This document shows positions 1 to 12,000 of a stretch of 64,000 bases of DNA, in pieces. The notes beneath the pieces are model-generated. The model made no database searches and was not told the DNA's origin. It saw nothing but the letters and a program-made list of their open reading frames with translations. Every line of letters begins with the position of its first letter. Position 1 is the stretch's first letter. Where the stretch lies: NCBI RefSeq assembly GCF_035046505.1, contig NC_089826.1, positions 1,732,501-1,796,500 of the forward strand. Direction: 5' to 3'. A program made the position numbers and the translations under genes. The stretch comes from Tiliqua scincoides. Lineage: Eukaryota > Chordata > Lepidosauria > Squamata > Scincidae.

Positions 1-1082
1 TCCCAGTGGCTGACCAGTTATTCTTCTGCTCCAAGTTCTCAGCAAGCTCCCAGACCTGCCAACCCTGGAGTCCTCTCTGATTGGCTTGTTGCTTCAACTG
101 TGGCTAGCCTAAGGAACTCTCAACACATGAACACATGGAGGTGAAGGTCAGCCTTCTTCAGAACCAAGGACCAAATGACTTTGAAGGAGTCAAGCTGGCA
201 GCAACATTTTGGAGCCGAGGTCTCAGTCTGCACGCCCTCACAGTGAAATGTGGCTCAGACACATTGAGGAAGATATAAGGAACCAGCAACTGACCATCAA
301 CAAGGCCAGAAATATCACCAACAATCACCAAGAGTGCAAGCATGTCATGAATGACACATGGATTCCAGAGGCACCTACAGCACCATATTGGTTGAGAGGA
401 CAACCTGCTCCCCAAATACTAGCTAAGAAGGAGGAGGTCACAGCGAATAGTGTGCTGATCCTTGATCACCCATAGCAGCTTTTAGGCAGGTTTTCTCACT
501 AGTCTGAGCAAGAAGATGTCTCTTCCAAGCATGCATGGAAAAAATAGGACCTCTTGGCTGCAATCAGTACAGCAGCAGCACTTGTCCTACTGCCCCATCC
601 AGCTTCATGTGAAGTTCAGCTCTGGAGAAGCAGGTGGTTGGTCTGTAAGCTTGTGCCAATAAGACGTGCTGGGGATGATGGCTAACTAAGGCCAGTTAGG
701 TCCCAAGACTGTCTGGCACACCCAGATTCAGGGCTGTGGCATCAAGGTCTTTCTTTCAGTCTAATGAATCAATCTATTATGTGTACAAATCAATCAGTAA
801 ATCTGTGTCATTGGAAAGAGTGAGAATTAAATGAAAGCAGGACACTTTAGCCACATGATCTACATATTGACCTTGAAATGAATGTTTCTGAAAATTCCAC
901 AGTTCATATTTTGCTGCTCAGTTTGGCCTAAAAATGCTGTGTGAGCTTTTTCCTTCAGAATTTGAGTGGTGGACACTGCACTGCAGTCCTGTGGGGGTTT
1001 GTTATGAATTAAGCCCTGCTGAGTTCAGTGGAACTTAACCCCAAGGAACTTATTCCCAAGTAAAATGCAGAGAATAGCAGCC
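1..1082. other. No gene seen, SIGLEC1 downstream flank
   Basis: Only short open frames without family resemblance occur here. A short diverged repeat related to other small inverted-repeat elements of the window may cover about 1000-1060. Confidence 0.5.
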
Positions 1083-1085
1083 TTA

Positions 1086-1264
1086 GGGCCCAATCCCATC
1101 CAATTTTCCAGCATCGGTGCAGCCTTAATGCAGCCCCAAGGTAAGGGAACAAATGTTCCCATACCCTGAGGAGGCTTCTGTGACTGTCTCCCTACCACAG
1201 GATGCAGTGCATGCCCCATTGGCACAGCTGCACTGGCACTGGAAAATTTGATAGGATTGGACCC
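1086..1264. mobile_element. Harbinger-type MITE with TTA target duplication
   Basis: A 179-bp non-coding element begins GGGCCCAATCCCATCC and ends in its diverged inverse, GATAGGATTGGACCC. It is flanked on both sides by TTA, the 3-bp TWA duplication typical of PIF/Harbinger transposons. A relative lies at 18259-18459. Confidence 0.7.
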
Positions 1265-1267
1265 TTA

Positions 1268-2665
1268 GACATGCTGGAATTGCCTGGTTACTTTGATTTT
1301 GTCAAATGTTGAGTCTGACATCTCTTAGGTTGTTAATCAGCCTGTATTGTCCAGTGTCGTGTCAGATGCTGTCGCCTGCCATCGTTCATCTGTTGTCAAA
1401 TGAAAATATTAGTTGTGGCATCTCAGTTATCAAACACCCCAGATTGGAATCAGAGGATGCAAAAACTACATTGGATGTAAAACAGCAAAATCATATCGTA
1501 TCAAACCCTACTGCACACACTCCTGACACACATCACAAAAGCATCAAGCTGAACAAAACAGGACAACAATGAGCTCCATGATACAAAAAAGGTGGGGGAA
1601 AAGCTGCCTCATTGCTTCTTCTTCTTAGAATTGTAGAGGCTGATGTCCCACCCCCATTTCATTCTGCTCTTGGAAAAGGTCTGGAGTTCTAGACATACGT
1701 GGTCCTAGGCCAGGCCAGGAAGCTCCTGGTTCAAGCCCTTCAACTCTCCGACAGAAGATGCCAAAGACTCTGATACCCAGCCTGCTTCCCTTCCATCAAC
1801 CTGCGCAATCCAGGTTACAATGAGTCTTGCACTAGGAAGTCTCATTGAAAAGACAAGCAGAAACAAATGCAAGTGCCAAAGCCTGCTATCCTTGCAGATC
1901 ACAAGGTGCTCTATGGGAAAGCAACACCCACTAGCCTGGGTTCATAGCTCAGTGTGCTCTTCCAAAGGTCTGGGCTATCATTGCAGAGACTGAAAGGGCA
2001 GAGTCTCTAAATCTTTGCTCCAACACTGCCACCTGCATGTGGCAGTTGGTTGCGCACTTGCCACCAGGATGTACATTCACTCAGCTTGAGTAAGAATACC
2101 AGAGTAACCAACCCCCACCCTCACATCGGTATCACTATCCCAGCTCTGTTCAGTTTGCTGTTTGTGTTTACCAGGGAAGGTAAACCTGGCACCAGGGCAG
2201 CAGATGCTCTGGTCAGTTTCAGCAGCTGCCTACTCTTCCCCAGAGGCCAGGTGAACAGATGCTGCTCTCTGCCTTCTATTTAGCGCAGGGATGATCCTCA
2301 GAACTCTTTTGGACATCTGCCCCCTTGTCGATGCCTCATGTAAGCCTTTAAAAAATAAAGCAGGAACAAAAACAATGCGCAAGCTCACAGTCTCAGTGGT
2401 ATGGCACTGAAACCTTTGCTGAAAAAGTCAAAATTTGTAGTGTGGATTTTTGCAGGTGAGTTTGAAATGTGACACCTGAATGAACTGAACCTTCTCAAAC
2501 AAACTTAATTCCAGCTCCAATCAGAATGTCAGAAGAGCAGGCAAACTCTGACAGACATCAACAGTGCATTTTGAACGGATGGAGCCCAGCTCTTTCCTGC
2601 AACTGCTGTTTGATTCCCAGGGCCAATGCATCAGAGAGGACAGAAAGAGAGGTAGAAGAAAAGGG
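1268..2665. other. No gene seen
   Basis: No coding exon, RNA gene or clear repeat is recognised. Short open frames on both strands lack family motifs. Confidence 0.5.
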
Positions 2666-2678
2666 ATCAGGGTGGATT

Positions 2679-3160
2679 GTTGGCATCCTTCAGTCTTGGA
2701 AGACCATGGTATCGCGCTCTGAATAGTGTTCTGGAACACAGTGTCTTCTCCAGTGCGCGAAGCCTGGGTAAAAGTAGATATGGAGGATAGGCTGTTACCC
2801 ATGCAGCAAATCCCCCCTCTCCACGTTGCTGAAATGGTCCAATGGAAAGGCAGAGGCCAATACGGTTGGTTCCAGCGGCGTGGCAGGAGTTGCCAGAACG
2901 TGACTGTGTTCAGCCATGAACTGCCTCAGGGACTCCGGCTCCGGATTTTGCCTCGAGGTTGACTCCTGAAGCCTCTTCCAGAACTGGGTGTAGCCACAAG
3001 GCAGTGGAGGTTTGGGATCAGAGTTTTCCTTCTCTCAGATGAGCTGCCTTCCCACGCTGAGGAGTCCCACCTACCCGGTGGCTGTTTAGTCGCCTCTTAC
3101 GACAAGTACAGCCAAACTGAGGGCCTATTCTTATCCCCAGCCCCCAGGGGATGAGGATTA
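2679..3160 (-). mobile_element. LINE-tailed retroposon, copy 1, with 13-bp target duplication
   Basis: This 482-bp element is flanked by the direct repeat ATCAGGGTGGATT (2666-2678 and 3161-3173). Read on the minus strand it ends in a tail matching the LINE end near 37800, CTTCCAAGACTGAAGGATGCCAAC. Its head contains the hairpin GTCGTAAGAGGCGAC. Other copies lie at about 16843-17220, 42355-42780 and 47361-47772. It carries no useful open frame. Confidence 0.75.
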
Positions 3161-3173
3161 ATCAGGGTGGATT

Positions 3174-5328
3174 AATGTGGATCTATTCAGCTAGTGAGAC
3201 TGATGCATCACTACCAGGGCCACCCATTTAGTCCTTCTGATCTGCCCTCTAAAATTGGTTTATTTCCCTGTAGGTCTGAAGTCCTCACCCAGTGACCAAG
3301 CCTGTTGCTTGGCAAATTCTAAGTCCTGTGTGTTCATACACTCTCTCCTCCTGCCTGCTGCGGATGAAACTTGATCCTGGCTGCTTCTAACAGTAGTAGG
3401 GGGAATGGAACTCCCATAGCCTGACCTCCTCCTCACCTGCCCCTTGACCTGCTCTCTGTTAGGTGGTCGGTTTGGGGGTAGATCCAGGGGTGTTTGAACA
3501 CAGATGTGACATGAGACCAGGTCAGCTTTCCAAAATCTAGGAAGAAAATTCTACATATAATCACATGGCACATTTCTCTGTTTCTCCAGAGAGTTGGGCT
3601 CAGTCAGTTTCATCTTGCCTTCCCCAGTTGGAAGCCTATCTCCTACCAAAGGGTTTGCAGGTTGCATTTCTACTCCTTGCCACCAGGTGTCGCCACCTTA
3701 CCTCCATAAATATTCAACGAGGCCCTTTCAGAATTGCAAAGTAGCAGTTTTCAAATCCTTTTCATGTTACTTGTAAATGTGGAAATGGGCCATTTACTGA
3801 AGCAGGGAGAAGAGTCCCAAGTGAAATTAAAGTACTTCAAAATGCACTTGTGAAGGCTTGAGGCTGCATTCTCCCTAGAGAATGCAACAAGGCAACATTG
3901 CCCTACAAGGCAAGGCAACATTACTCTCCAACCCAGCCCAGCAGGGCAAAGGGCCACCCTTGCCTTTGGTTGCAGGGAATTGGACAGGGCTTCCCGTTGA
4001 AGCCAGCTCCTTCCTTCCTGCTGAACTGGATAGAGACAGGAGAGTGAGATAGTGAATAGGTGGCTAGCAGGGCACAGAACACTCGACACAAGAGAGGATG
4101 GGGCTGAACAGGTGCTTGAAATTCACCTTCCCTGTGGTGCCCACATGCTGGAAAGCCCTGACCAGTCTGCCTTCACCAACACAAGTGACCACAACTATTC
4201 AAAATGGAGAGGTCTAGAGACATGCAATATTTTAAAACGATGAGCTTCCCAGCACACCCAGGACTATGTCAGAGTCTAGATTTCTGACTAGGACTGTGAG
4301 CCAACAGGGGCAGATTATGACCTCTAATGGAAGAGAGAAGCTTTTCTGCAGTTAGGGATTTATTGTGTGAAATGTTCATTGTTTGCAAGAGAACCAGAAA
4401 GAAGAAACTTGGATTTCTCCCTGCCTCAACCAATATCTTGAGAATTTTTGGTGCAGGAGATGGTCGTGACCATGGAGATGGTCACAAAGAACAGTCACTG
4501 ACAAGACTTATGATTCATTATAATGAATCCATTCCATGGTCCATTCCCTGCACACCATATGACGGGCGTCACAGCCTCCCCAAGGAGAAGGGAGGTCAAG
4601 GGGTGCAGTCATGGGGGATTTCTGTATTCACAGAGCAGCCTGTGCAAGTAAGGAAGGGCGCAATGAGAACAGGACCCTTCCCTTTATGTTTCTAAAATGT
4701 GAGATGAAATGAGATCTGAATTTGAAATGATCTGAAATGAATGTACAAACATTTTCATTTCAGCTCTGTAGAGTGTGTGGCATCTGGAAAAGGGTGGAGG
4801 ACTTTGGAACGGGTCCAAACAGATGCCCTTCAGTTCATTATCTTTCACCCTGCTCCAAAGAAATCTCAAAGGATCAGCAGAGTCCTCTGGAGTTTTCCTG
4901 TTTCTCCAGGATTTTCCTTCCATCCTTCACAAGGCAGTGCAGCAGTTCTGTTCAGAGCCTTCCCTGGGGGGCGCTTCAGTTTTCATCCACAGCCTTTTAT
5001 AGGTACCCCAGAATCGCCCAGGTGACAGAGTTGCTTCATGTTGTTCATTCAGCTGTGGAAAGATACATTCCACTGACTTCTACTATTACAAGAGTGGGAA
5101 TAAAGCATTTCTCTGGCCATTTTCTCCATGCTATGCTTGCCTGATCCCAACACCTGGGGCTGGAGAGGAGGCAGAGAATTGTCTTTAAGGAAGTGGAATG
5201 TAATTGAGAGAGGCACCTCTTCCCTGCTATACATACAAAGGTATTTCTTTTATCCAACTGACTCTTGCAATCAGACAGATTTTCAAAACAATACAAAGTC
5301 TGTTTCAAATGTGGATTGAATGTACACA
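3174..5328. other. No gene seen; may contain SIGLEC1 3' UTR
   Basis: No exon-like segment with splice sites and family motifs is visible. Since the gene ends at or before 5329 on the minus strand, part of this stretch is probably its 3' UTR or a further tail exon that I could not recognise. Confidence 0.45.
4359..4364 (-). promoter_or_regulatory. Possible poly(A) signal AATAAA for SIGLEC1
   Basis: AATAAA on the minus strand lies about 965 bases past the last stop codon. The hexamer is common by chance, and another lies further downstream near 3250, so this is only a candidate for the transcript end. Confidence 0.2.
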
Positions 5329-5575
5329 TCAAGAGCAGTGACTGCTTTTTAAAGCGTCTTCAACACTCTGAACAATTGTTCGTCTCTGTTCTGCCTTGAT
5401 GGCTTCCCACTGGAACATCTTGCACATTGCCATTTGGTTCTTCCTGGGCAAAGATGGCTGTGCTAAGAACCTCAAAGGGGTGGGGAATTTTACCTGGGCC
5501 ATCTCGTCTTTGTTGCCCACAGATACAGCCTGCTTGACCTTTGGCAGCCTCATCCGTTTCCACTCTTCATTTATT
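5329..5575 (-). CDS. SIGLEC1: SIGLEC1 exon 20: cytoplasmic tail, end uncertain
   Basis: A TTTTTCAG acceptor opens a phase 2 exon that reads INEEWKRMRLPKVKQ, then AVSVGNKDEMAQ. The EMAQ block resembles NSVEMAFQ in the human tail. Two readings are possible after MAQ. Reading on gives about 54 more residues and a stop at 5329. Alternatively MAQ ends at a CAG/GTAAAA donor at 5494 and continues in a later exon. A nearby acceptor would give a tail ending TETNNCSEC, closer to the human CETSTC ending, but that intron would be only 49 bases, very short for a vertebrate. No tyrosine inhibitory motif occurs in any reading. Confidence 0.55.
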
Positions 5576-8500
5576 CTGAAAAATTACAACAGAATTTAGT
5601 GGGTCTGGGACTTGGATGCATCGATACCCCAAATATACATTGGCTATAGACCAGAGGGACTGCCATGGCTTCCCCCAGAGGATCCTGGGAGTCATCATCT
5701 GGTGAAAGTGCTGAGAATTCATACTGGCCCCACTCTCAGAGCCAGAGTTCCAGTCTCACAGTTCCAAGGACTTCCTGGATGAGTGAACAAACATTGAACC
5801 AGATGAAGGCTCCTGTGCAGACATGTCTGTTGTGGGCTTTTTCTGAACAATCTGGGCATGGCAAAGAAAATGAGTGCTGTAAAGAGAGGCCAACGGTGTG
5901 TCCACATTTGGAAACCCACAGTTGGGTTCAAAGCAGGTTTACTCAGAAGTGGGTCATGCATAGTTCCACAGAATTTTTTCCCAAGTAAGTATGCAAGAGA
6001 GTGTCACCCCCTCCATTACAACTGGAACAAGAATGTGACTCCCCCGCCTTTTTGGCTACAATATACAAAAGACTGTAAAATGTTTCTAGAATTAAAGGTA
6101 ATATTTTCATTGTGTGTGTGTGTGTGTGTGTGTGCGTGCGCGCGCGTGCAAAGTTTATTTATTTATTACAGATACAGGTAAGGAAAATGGGTTAAATTTA
6201 GGGCTGGGACTACATAGGTTACACATGAGGATATTGGCCATAGATTACAACATGTCTTAATCCAAAAAAGAAATCAATAACGACTGAAAAAGAAATAGTC
6301 ATTGATCCAAAAATTATCATATTTGTCATTATACTAATTAATGATTTAACTAAACAATCACTATTGTTTAACTAAAATTATTTAGATAATTAAAAAAATT
6401 AATTAAAAAAAATTAAAGGTAATATTTTCAAATACTCCTATTTTACCCCTGTTTTAAAATATGCCACACCTGAAACATCAATGTAATGGTCACATTTAGG
6501 TTTTGAAAGTGAAACATGACCTCAGAATTTAAGTGGTGGGAATCCATTGACTGGTCTTGACTGTTTTCATTTGGGCAGGTTTTGGATATGCCACCCACTG
6601 GCCCAAAATCAGAGCCAACGATCACAGCATGTCAGCTGCCAGCACATGACACACCATTAATTGCTGCACATGACTGCAAGGATATGAGTACTAGAAATGA
6701 AAGCAGCATCCAAGGCGTTTGAACTCCAGGGAAGATCTTATGTGATTGTTTTATAAAAAGAATGGGGAGTTCAGCCAATGGCATAACTAGAGGGGGTGCA
6801 AATCACTAGGTTTTGCAGGGAGCCTCACCGCAGCGTGCAAGCAGCCCCCCCTCCCCTTGGAGCCATTGTAGGTGGTAGGAGTAAAATAGAGGCATACACC
6901 TGGTTCCAAAGAGGAGGGGGAGAAGCCACTTGCATGTTGCGGTGAGGCTCTTTACAAAACTTAGTGCTTTGCATCCCCTCTAGCTATGCCACTGGATTTG
7001 GCTCTCAGATGAGTTACAGGGACAGACTCTTGACCCTAGGGTAGCCCCATCCAGGATGGAACATTTGCAGTGCATGTGTCAAGATCAGGGGAGGGGGCCT
7101 ACCTAAGCCACTTACTACTAATTCATTCCCTGCCTGTTGCTTTCAGCATTGGCGGAAACTGAGTTTGCCTTACCGGTTCCAGTTCTTCTGCACTCCTAAG
7201 GCCAAGCCACAAAGAACAGCAGCACAGGTTGCTGCAATGAATATCCCAGCCAGGATCTTGAACAGGTGGAGGTCTGAGAGAACTGCAAACACACAAAATG
7301 CACAGCAGAATCCCTTTCAGCAACTTAAAACACACACCCCCCATCTTGACATGTGGGGGTGATTTATGGGATCATAAGAATTACCTCGCTTAAAAAACAA
7401 TGTTTTGTTTTTCCAAAATGATTTGAAATTAAATACGTGTACAAACTAAACAGACAAATACTTTGAAAATACAGAATTGTAAGAACAGACTATTCTATCG
7501 CATGCATAAAGAGTAAAGGGTTGGGAATTCAAGAAGAAGAAATGCTCTCCTTGAAATGGCTTTTGATTCTGGTGGTGTTTTAAGTGTCTGTAATCCTTAA
7601 GAATCCCCTTGCTGAATCAGACTGAGGGTCACACATCTAGTTCAGCATCCAGACCAGCCACAGCTGAACATGCGTAGAACAACACAGGAACAGCCCTTCG
7701 GCGTTCCTACCTAAACCAAACCTCCCTCATACACCACTAGGGGACGTCCGATGCCCTAGTTTGGCAACCTTCATCTGATCCAGTCCGGCCAGTCATGTTA
7801 CAGTTTCACCTCCAACCTCTGGTTTGCACATTGCCAGGGTCTGCGAGGCCAGGCCTGGGCTGCAAGCGTCCACCTGTAAATCAGACTTATGCAAACCTTT
7901 CGACTATGCAGTAGATTCCAAGAAGCATTTGCCTTCCTGATGCTTTTAAAACTGGAGAGGAATGCCAGACTGAACCTGGGACCTTCTGCATGCAGAGCAG
8001 TGATGATCAGCCACTGAGCGACAGTCTGTCCCTACCTGAAGATCTCTTAAGGTTGCCCAGCCTTGCCAAACACCTCCTGTAGTTGGGAGTGGAGATGCAT
8101 TGGCTTCACACCCCCAACACTCCCATCTCTGCTGCTGCCACCCCCAGAAGTCCGACTCACTCTCTGCGTCGAAGTGCACAGTGCTGGTCACATTGCCAAG
8201 GAAATTGCGGGCTTGACATGTATAGTGCCCCGAATCTTCAGCTGTGACATCTTGGATCTCCAGCCTCAGACTGTTGTAGGATGGGACTGCCGCAAAGCGC
8301 TGGCTGGCTGTGGAGTGGGGACTGTGGATGCCGACCAGCAGCTGCCCTCCTTTGAAGAAGGCCAGTTCAGAGCGTGGGTGGCTGTCAACCTTGCAGCGAA
8401 TGATGCCCACCTTCCCATTCCGATTCTCCAAGAAGGCGCTGATGGAGGGGTTCTTGGGTGCATCTGTATGGATAAGAGCATCAGAATTATCTGCTGGGTC

Positions 8501-9008
8501 AGACGAAGGTCAGCTCATGTAGTCCATTGCTAACAGGTGGATAGGACTAGAGGCACAGGGATCGGAAGCCCAGGGTGGAGGGATAGACTGGGATGACTCC
8601 AGAGGGCACATGTGTTCATCTGCTTGCTTTGGAAGCCTGGTCCAGATCTCTTTTGGTTTCCAAATCTTTGGCAGAAAATATCCACAAGGTCTCAGCTTCT
8701 CTCTGCAGTCATGCGGACTGTAAGCTTCTTCTTCAAGTATAAGTTGGAACTTCAAGTTCCCCTAACTGCTAATTGGGTAAGAGGCACTTTTTAAGTGGGT
8801 GCTCTTCTTTTATTTAGTGGGGGGAGAGTAATTGACCCTCCTCACCCCAGCACTGTCTTTTCTAGTGACTGTCTGCTGGTGTCCTTTTAGATTGTGAGCC
8901 CTTTTGGGGCAGGGAGCCATTAGTTGTTTGTTTGATTTTCTCTGTAAGCCACTTTGTGAACTTTCTGTTGTAAAGCGGTATATAAATGCTAATGCTAATG
9001 CTAATGCA

Positions 9009-9071
<63 letters not shown>

Positions 9072-12000
9072 CAATCAATTAATAAACCGAGATTTTCCTT
9101 CAGATTTGGCTGATGATGGTGGAATCACCACTACAATTAGTGTGCTCAATTATAGATGTGTGAAGACAAAAAGCTTTCTGCTTTTATTTTAATTAAAAGA
9201 GATTCTTATGGAATCTGCCACATAGTTTGTAGCATTGTCAGAGAGGGGGCAGCGGTTCACAGCACTGCAATGAACCGTATAAGTGGCTTCTCCCACTCAC
9301 CAGTGGGGCACTTTGGGGCAGCGATGGCAAATGCATTGCAGCGCCTTACCACGCTGCCCCCTCTGGTTACGCGACTGACCATGGTGCTCACAGGTTAACA
9401 GCACATTATGTTCAAGTGTGGGCAATGGAGCCTCAATGCCACCCTTTTTATGTACATAAAAAACTTCAGGAAAAAATAAAAGCGAGGAAAAGGCTGTTTT
9501 TCAAGCAGCCAAGTGGCAGCTGCATATCTCTTTCTCAGCCTGCTCTGTGTTGAGATTTTCCATCCCATGAAGAATTCCTGCTTCCCTGTCTTTTGATCCT
9601 GCAGGAAGAGAAGCTGCTGGGGCCACTTCAGATCAGAGAAGTGGAGGGAAGGGTAAGTTGAAACCCCTCCCAATTCCTGTCCCCCCCTTTCCCTGCTCTT
9701 TGCTCCACTCCGGTGATTTAGGGGAAGGGGAAAGACTTTGGGTGCATTCACTTGTGTGAAGAGGGAGAAGAGGCTGCAGGCCAGGAAAGTGACAGAGGAA
9801 GGACAGTTGCCCCTTCCTCAAGCCACATCAGCCTCAGGTCTGGGAAGGGAGGGGCTGTGTCCTCCCTTCCACTGAGCATCCCAGTTCTGCATAGTCAACC
9901 CAGAGCCTCTGCAGTTCTGCAACCCCAGGCCAGTTGCTTAGACTGCTCTGGGACTGGGCCAGCCCTGTACAGTGCAGTTGCACCTCCACAAACAAATCCC
10001 AAAACCTACAACTTCACTCACAAAAGACATTCAGGATGACCAGGGCAGAGGTCACACTCCCCTTTAGCCCCGAGGCCTGGCAATGGTAGGAGCCAGCATC
10101 TTCTCTGGTGACCTCCTGCAGGACCAGCCAGGGTTCCAGACCCTCCTGCAGCCACTTGCTGTTCCTGTACCAGGTGTAGTTCATCTCTCCCATGGTCTGA
10201 CCCACAACCACACAGGTCAGGTTGATGGTGGCTCCTTCTTGGATGTCTGGTGAGGGCTCAACTGTGATTCTTGCACCTGCCAGGGAAATGAGCCAGAGAG
10301 ACAAGCAGGACTTAGAAGCAGCAAGGGGGCATCTTAGAGACAAACCAAAGAGCTTCAGCAGAAGACTTTGTGGGCAATGCTTCACTTCATCAGGTGCATG
10401 AAGATGCAGACGAGATGAAGTGCAGTCCACAAAAGCTGCCGTAAACTGGGTGGTCTTGAAGATGCCACCACAGTCTGGGCTGTTCTGGACTGAAAGAGCC
10501 CAACCGGGTGACCCATCTGCTCTCTTGGGTCCTGCTCTCTTGGGAGAGGAGGCAGCTTTTGGAGGACGTTTCCACCAGAAAAATTCACTCCCTTTCAATG
10601 ATCTGAGGAGGGGGGCTGAAAAAGGAGCAGTCATCTTTCTGTTTCAGAGTGAGGACAAGTGGGAGGTGGAGGAGGAAGAGGAAGAATGGAATCATGGGAA
10701 AGCAAGACAGAGCCCTGCCTGCTTCCAATTCAGCAGCAAAGTGAGTGCGTGCGTGTTCCTGGTGTGTGCAAAGGGCAGGGCGACAAATCAGGCCACTGGG
10801 AAAGGGGTCACTTCTCCAGCACCCCCAGCCACAAATGGGTGTTCCCCCCCACCCAGGGGCCTCTGAGGAAAGCCTCCCGTTTGCAGAGGGCAGAGGAAAG
10901 AGGAGGCAGCCGTTCTCTGCTGAGGGAGCCTTCTCTAACTGGTACCCAAGGGTGATAGGCACTGAAAGGGTCTCAGGGCTTGGCAGAGGTGCCCTTTGAG
11001 AGTTCTGGTCCTTTGGCAGCTGCCCAGTGATGCGGACCCTGGAAAGGCTACTCACTCTCCACACTGAAGTGCATGACGGCTGTGGAGGTCCCGTAAGTGT
11101 TGTTTGCTGAGCACAGGAACTGCCCTTCATCCTCCAAGAGGACCTTCTTGATTTCCACCTTCAGGACATTGGAGGCCAAGTGGACCTTGAACCGTGGGGC
11201 AGGCAAAGTGCCAGAACTCCTGCTGGAAGCCACCATCTCCGCTCCTCTGTACAGAGCTAGATCAGATGGTGGGTGGCTCTCGACTGCGCACTGGATGACA
11301 GCCTGGTTCCCAGTCTGCGTCTCCAGGAAAGAGGTCAGGGAGGGCTTCCTTGGGGCATCTGTGGGGAAGAGATGAGGTCAGGTCAGCTACAAAAGGACTT
11401 TTTTGTGGAAAGGGGGGAGATATCAAGGATGCAAACTGAGTGCCACCTTCACGCTCCAATCAACTGCACAAACCAGTAATTTGCAGGCTAATTTAGCTGT
11501 CAGTTTTGCTTCTGCCCCCCAGGCAGAGGGGCAGGGGAACCTCAAGGGGACCGGCAGCCTAAAATTAAGAGGTAGATTCATGGTACTAGTTTTTCCCAAG
11601 CTGGACCCGGGCCAAAAATATTGATTTGACTGACCAGAGCACCTCGACTGCCAGAGCAGTCCCACTGCTGGGGGCCTGGTTCCCCCTCAGTCTAAGAGGA
11701 AATTCTCCCTGTAATGTGCACAGACTCACAGAGCACCTGCAGACTGGCAGGCGGAGACTTCCTGACTCCCTTCTCGTGGCGGACTTGGCAGGCGTAGGCT
11801 CCTGTGTCAGCCGGGGTCACTGCCTGGAGCCGAAGGGAGGCGGCGGAGCCTTCAGTTTGCCACTTGGAGTTCTTGTACCAGGTATAGACAGCTTCTGACG
11901 GGGCACTGGCATCTTCACAGGTGAGGGAGACAGGGTCCCCTTCGCGGATGTCAGAGCCTGGCTGGATCACCACCCTTGTTGCTACAAGAGGGAGGAGAAC

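Noticed and set aside
2726-2962. Repeated frame beginning WNTVSS or LLPMQQIPPLHVAEM, seen at several places
   Set aside because: The same frame recurs at 17043-17273, 42400-42612 and 47508-47771 because all lie in copies of one retroposon. It has no start or stop conservation suggesting a protein.
5445-5493. 49-base intron giving a tail that ends TETNNCSEC
   Set aside because: The joined tail looks more like the human one, but introns this short are exceptional in vertebrates. It is noted as an alternative only.
8063-8533. Plus-strand frames opposite the Ig exons
   Set aside because: They are antisense shadows of SIGLEC1 exon 18. The minus-strand frames carry the Ig motifs and splice sites.
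8862-9113. Poly-Ile and poly-Asn open frames
   Set aside because: These are translations of the (AAT)n microsatellite at the end of an interspersed repeat.
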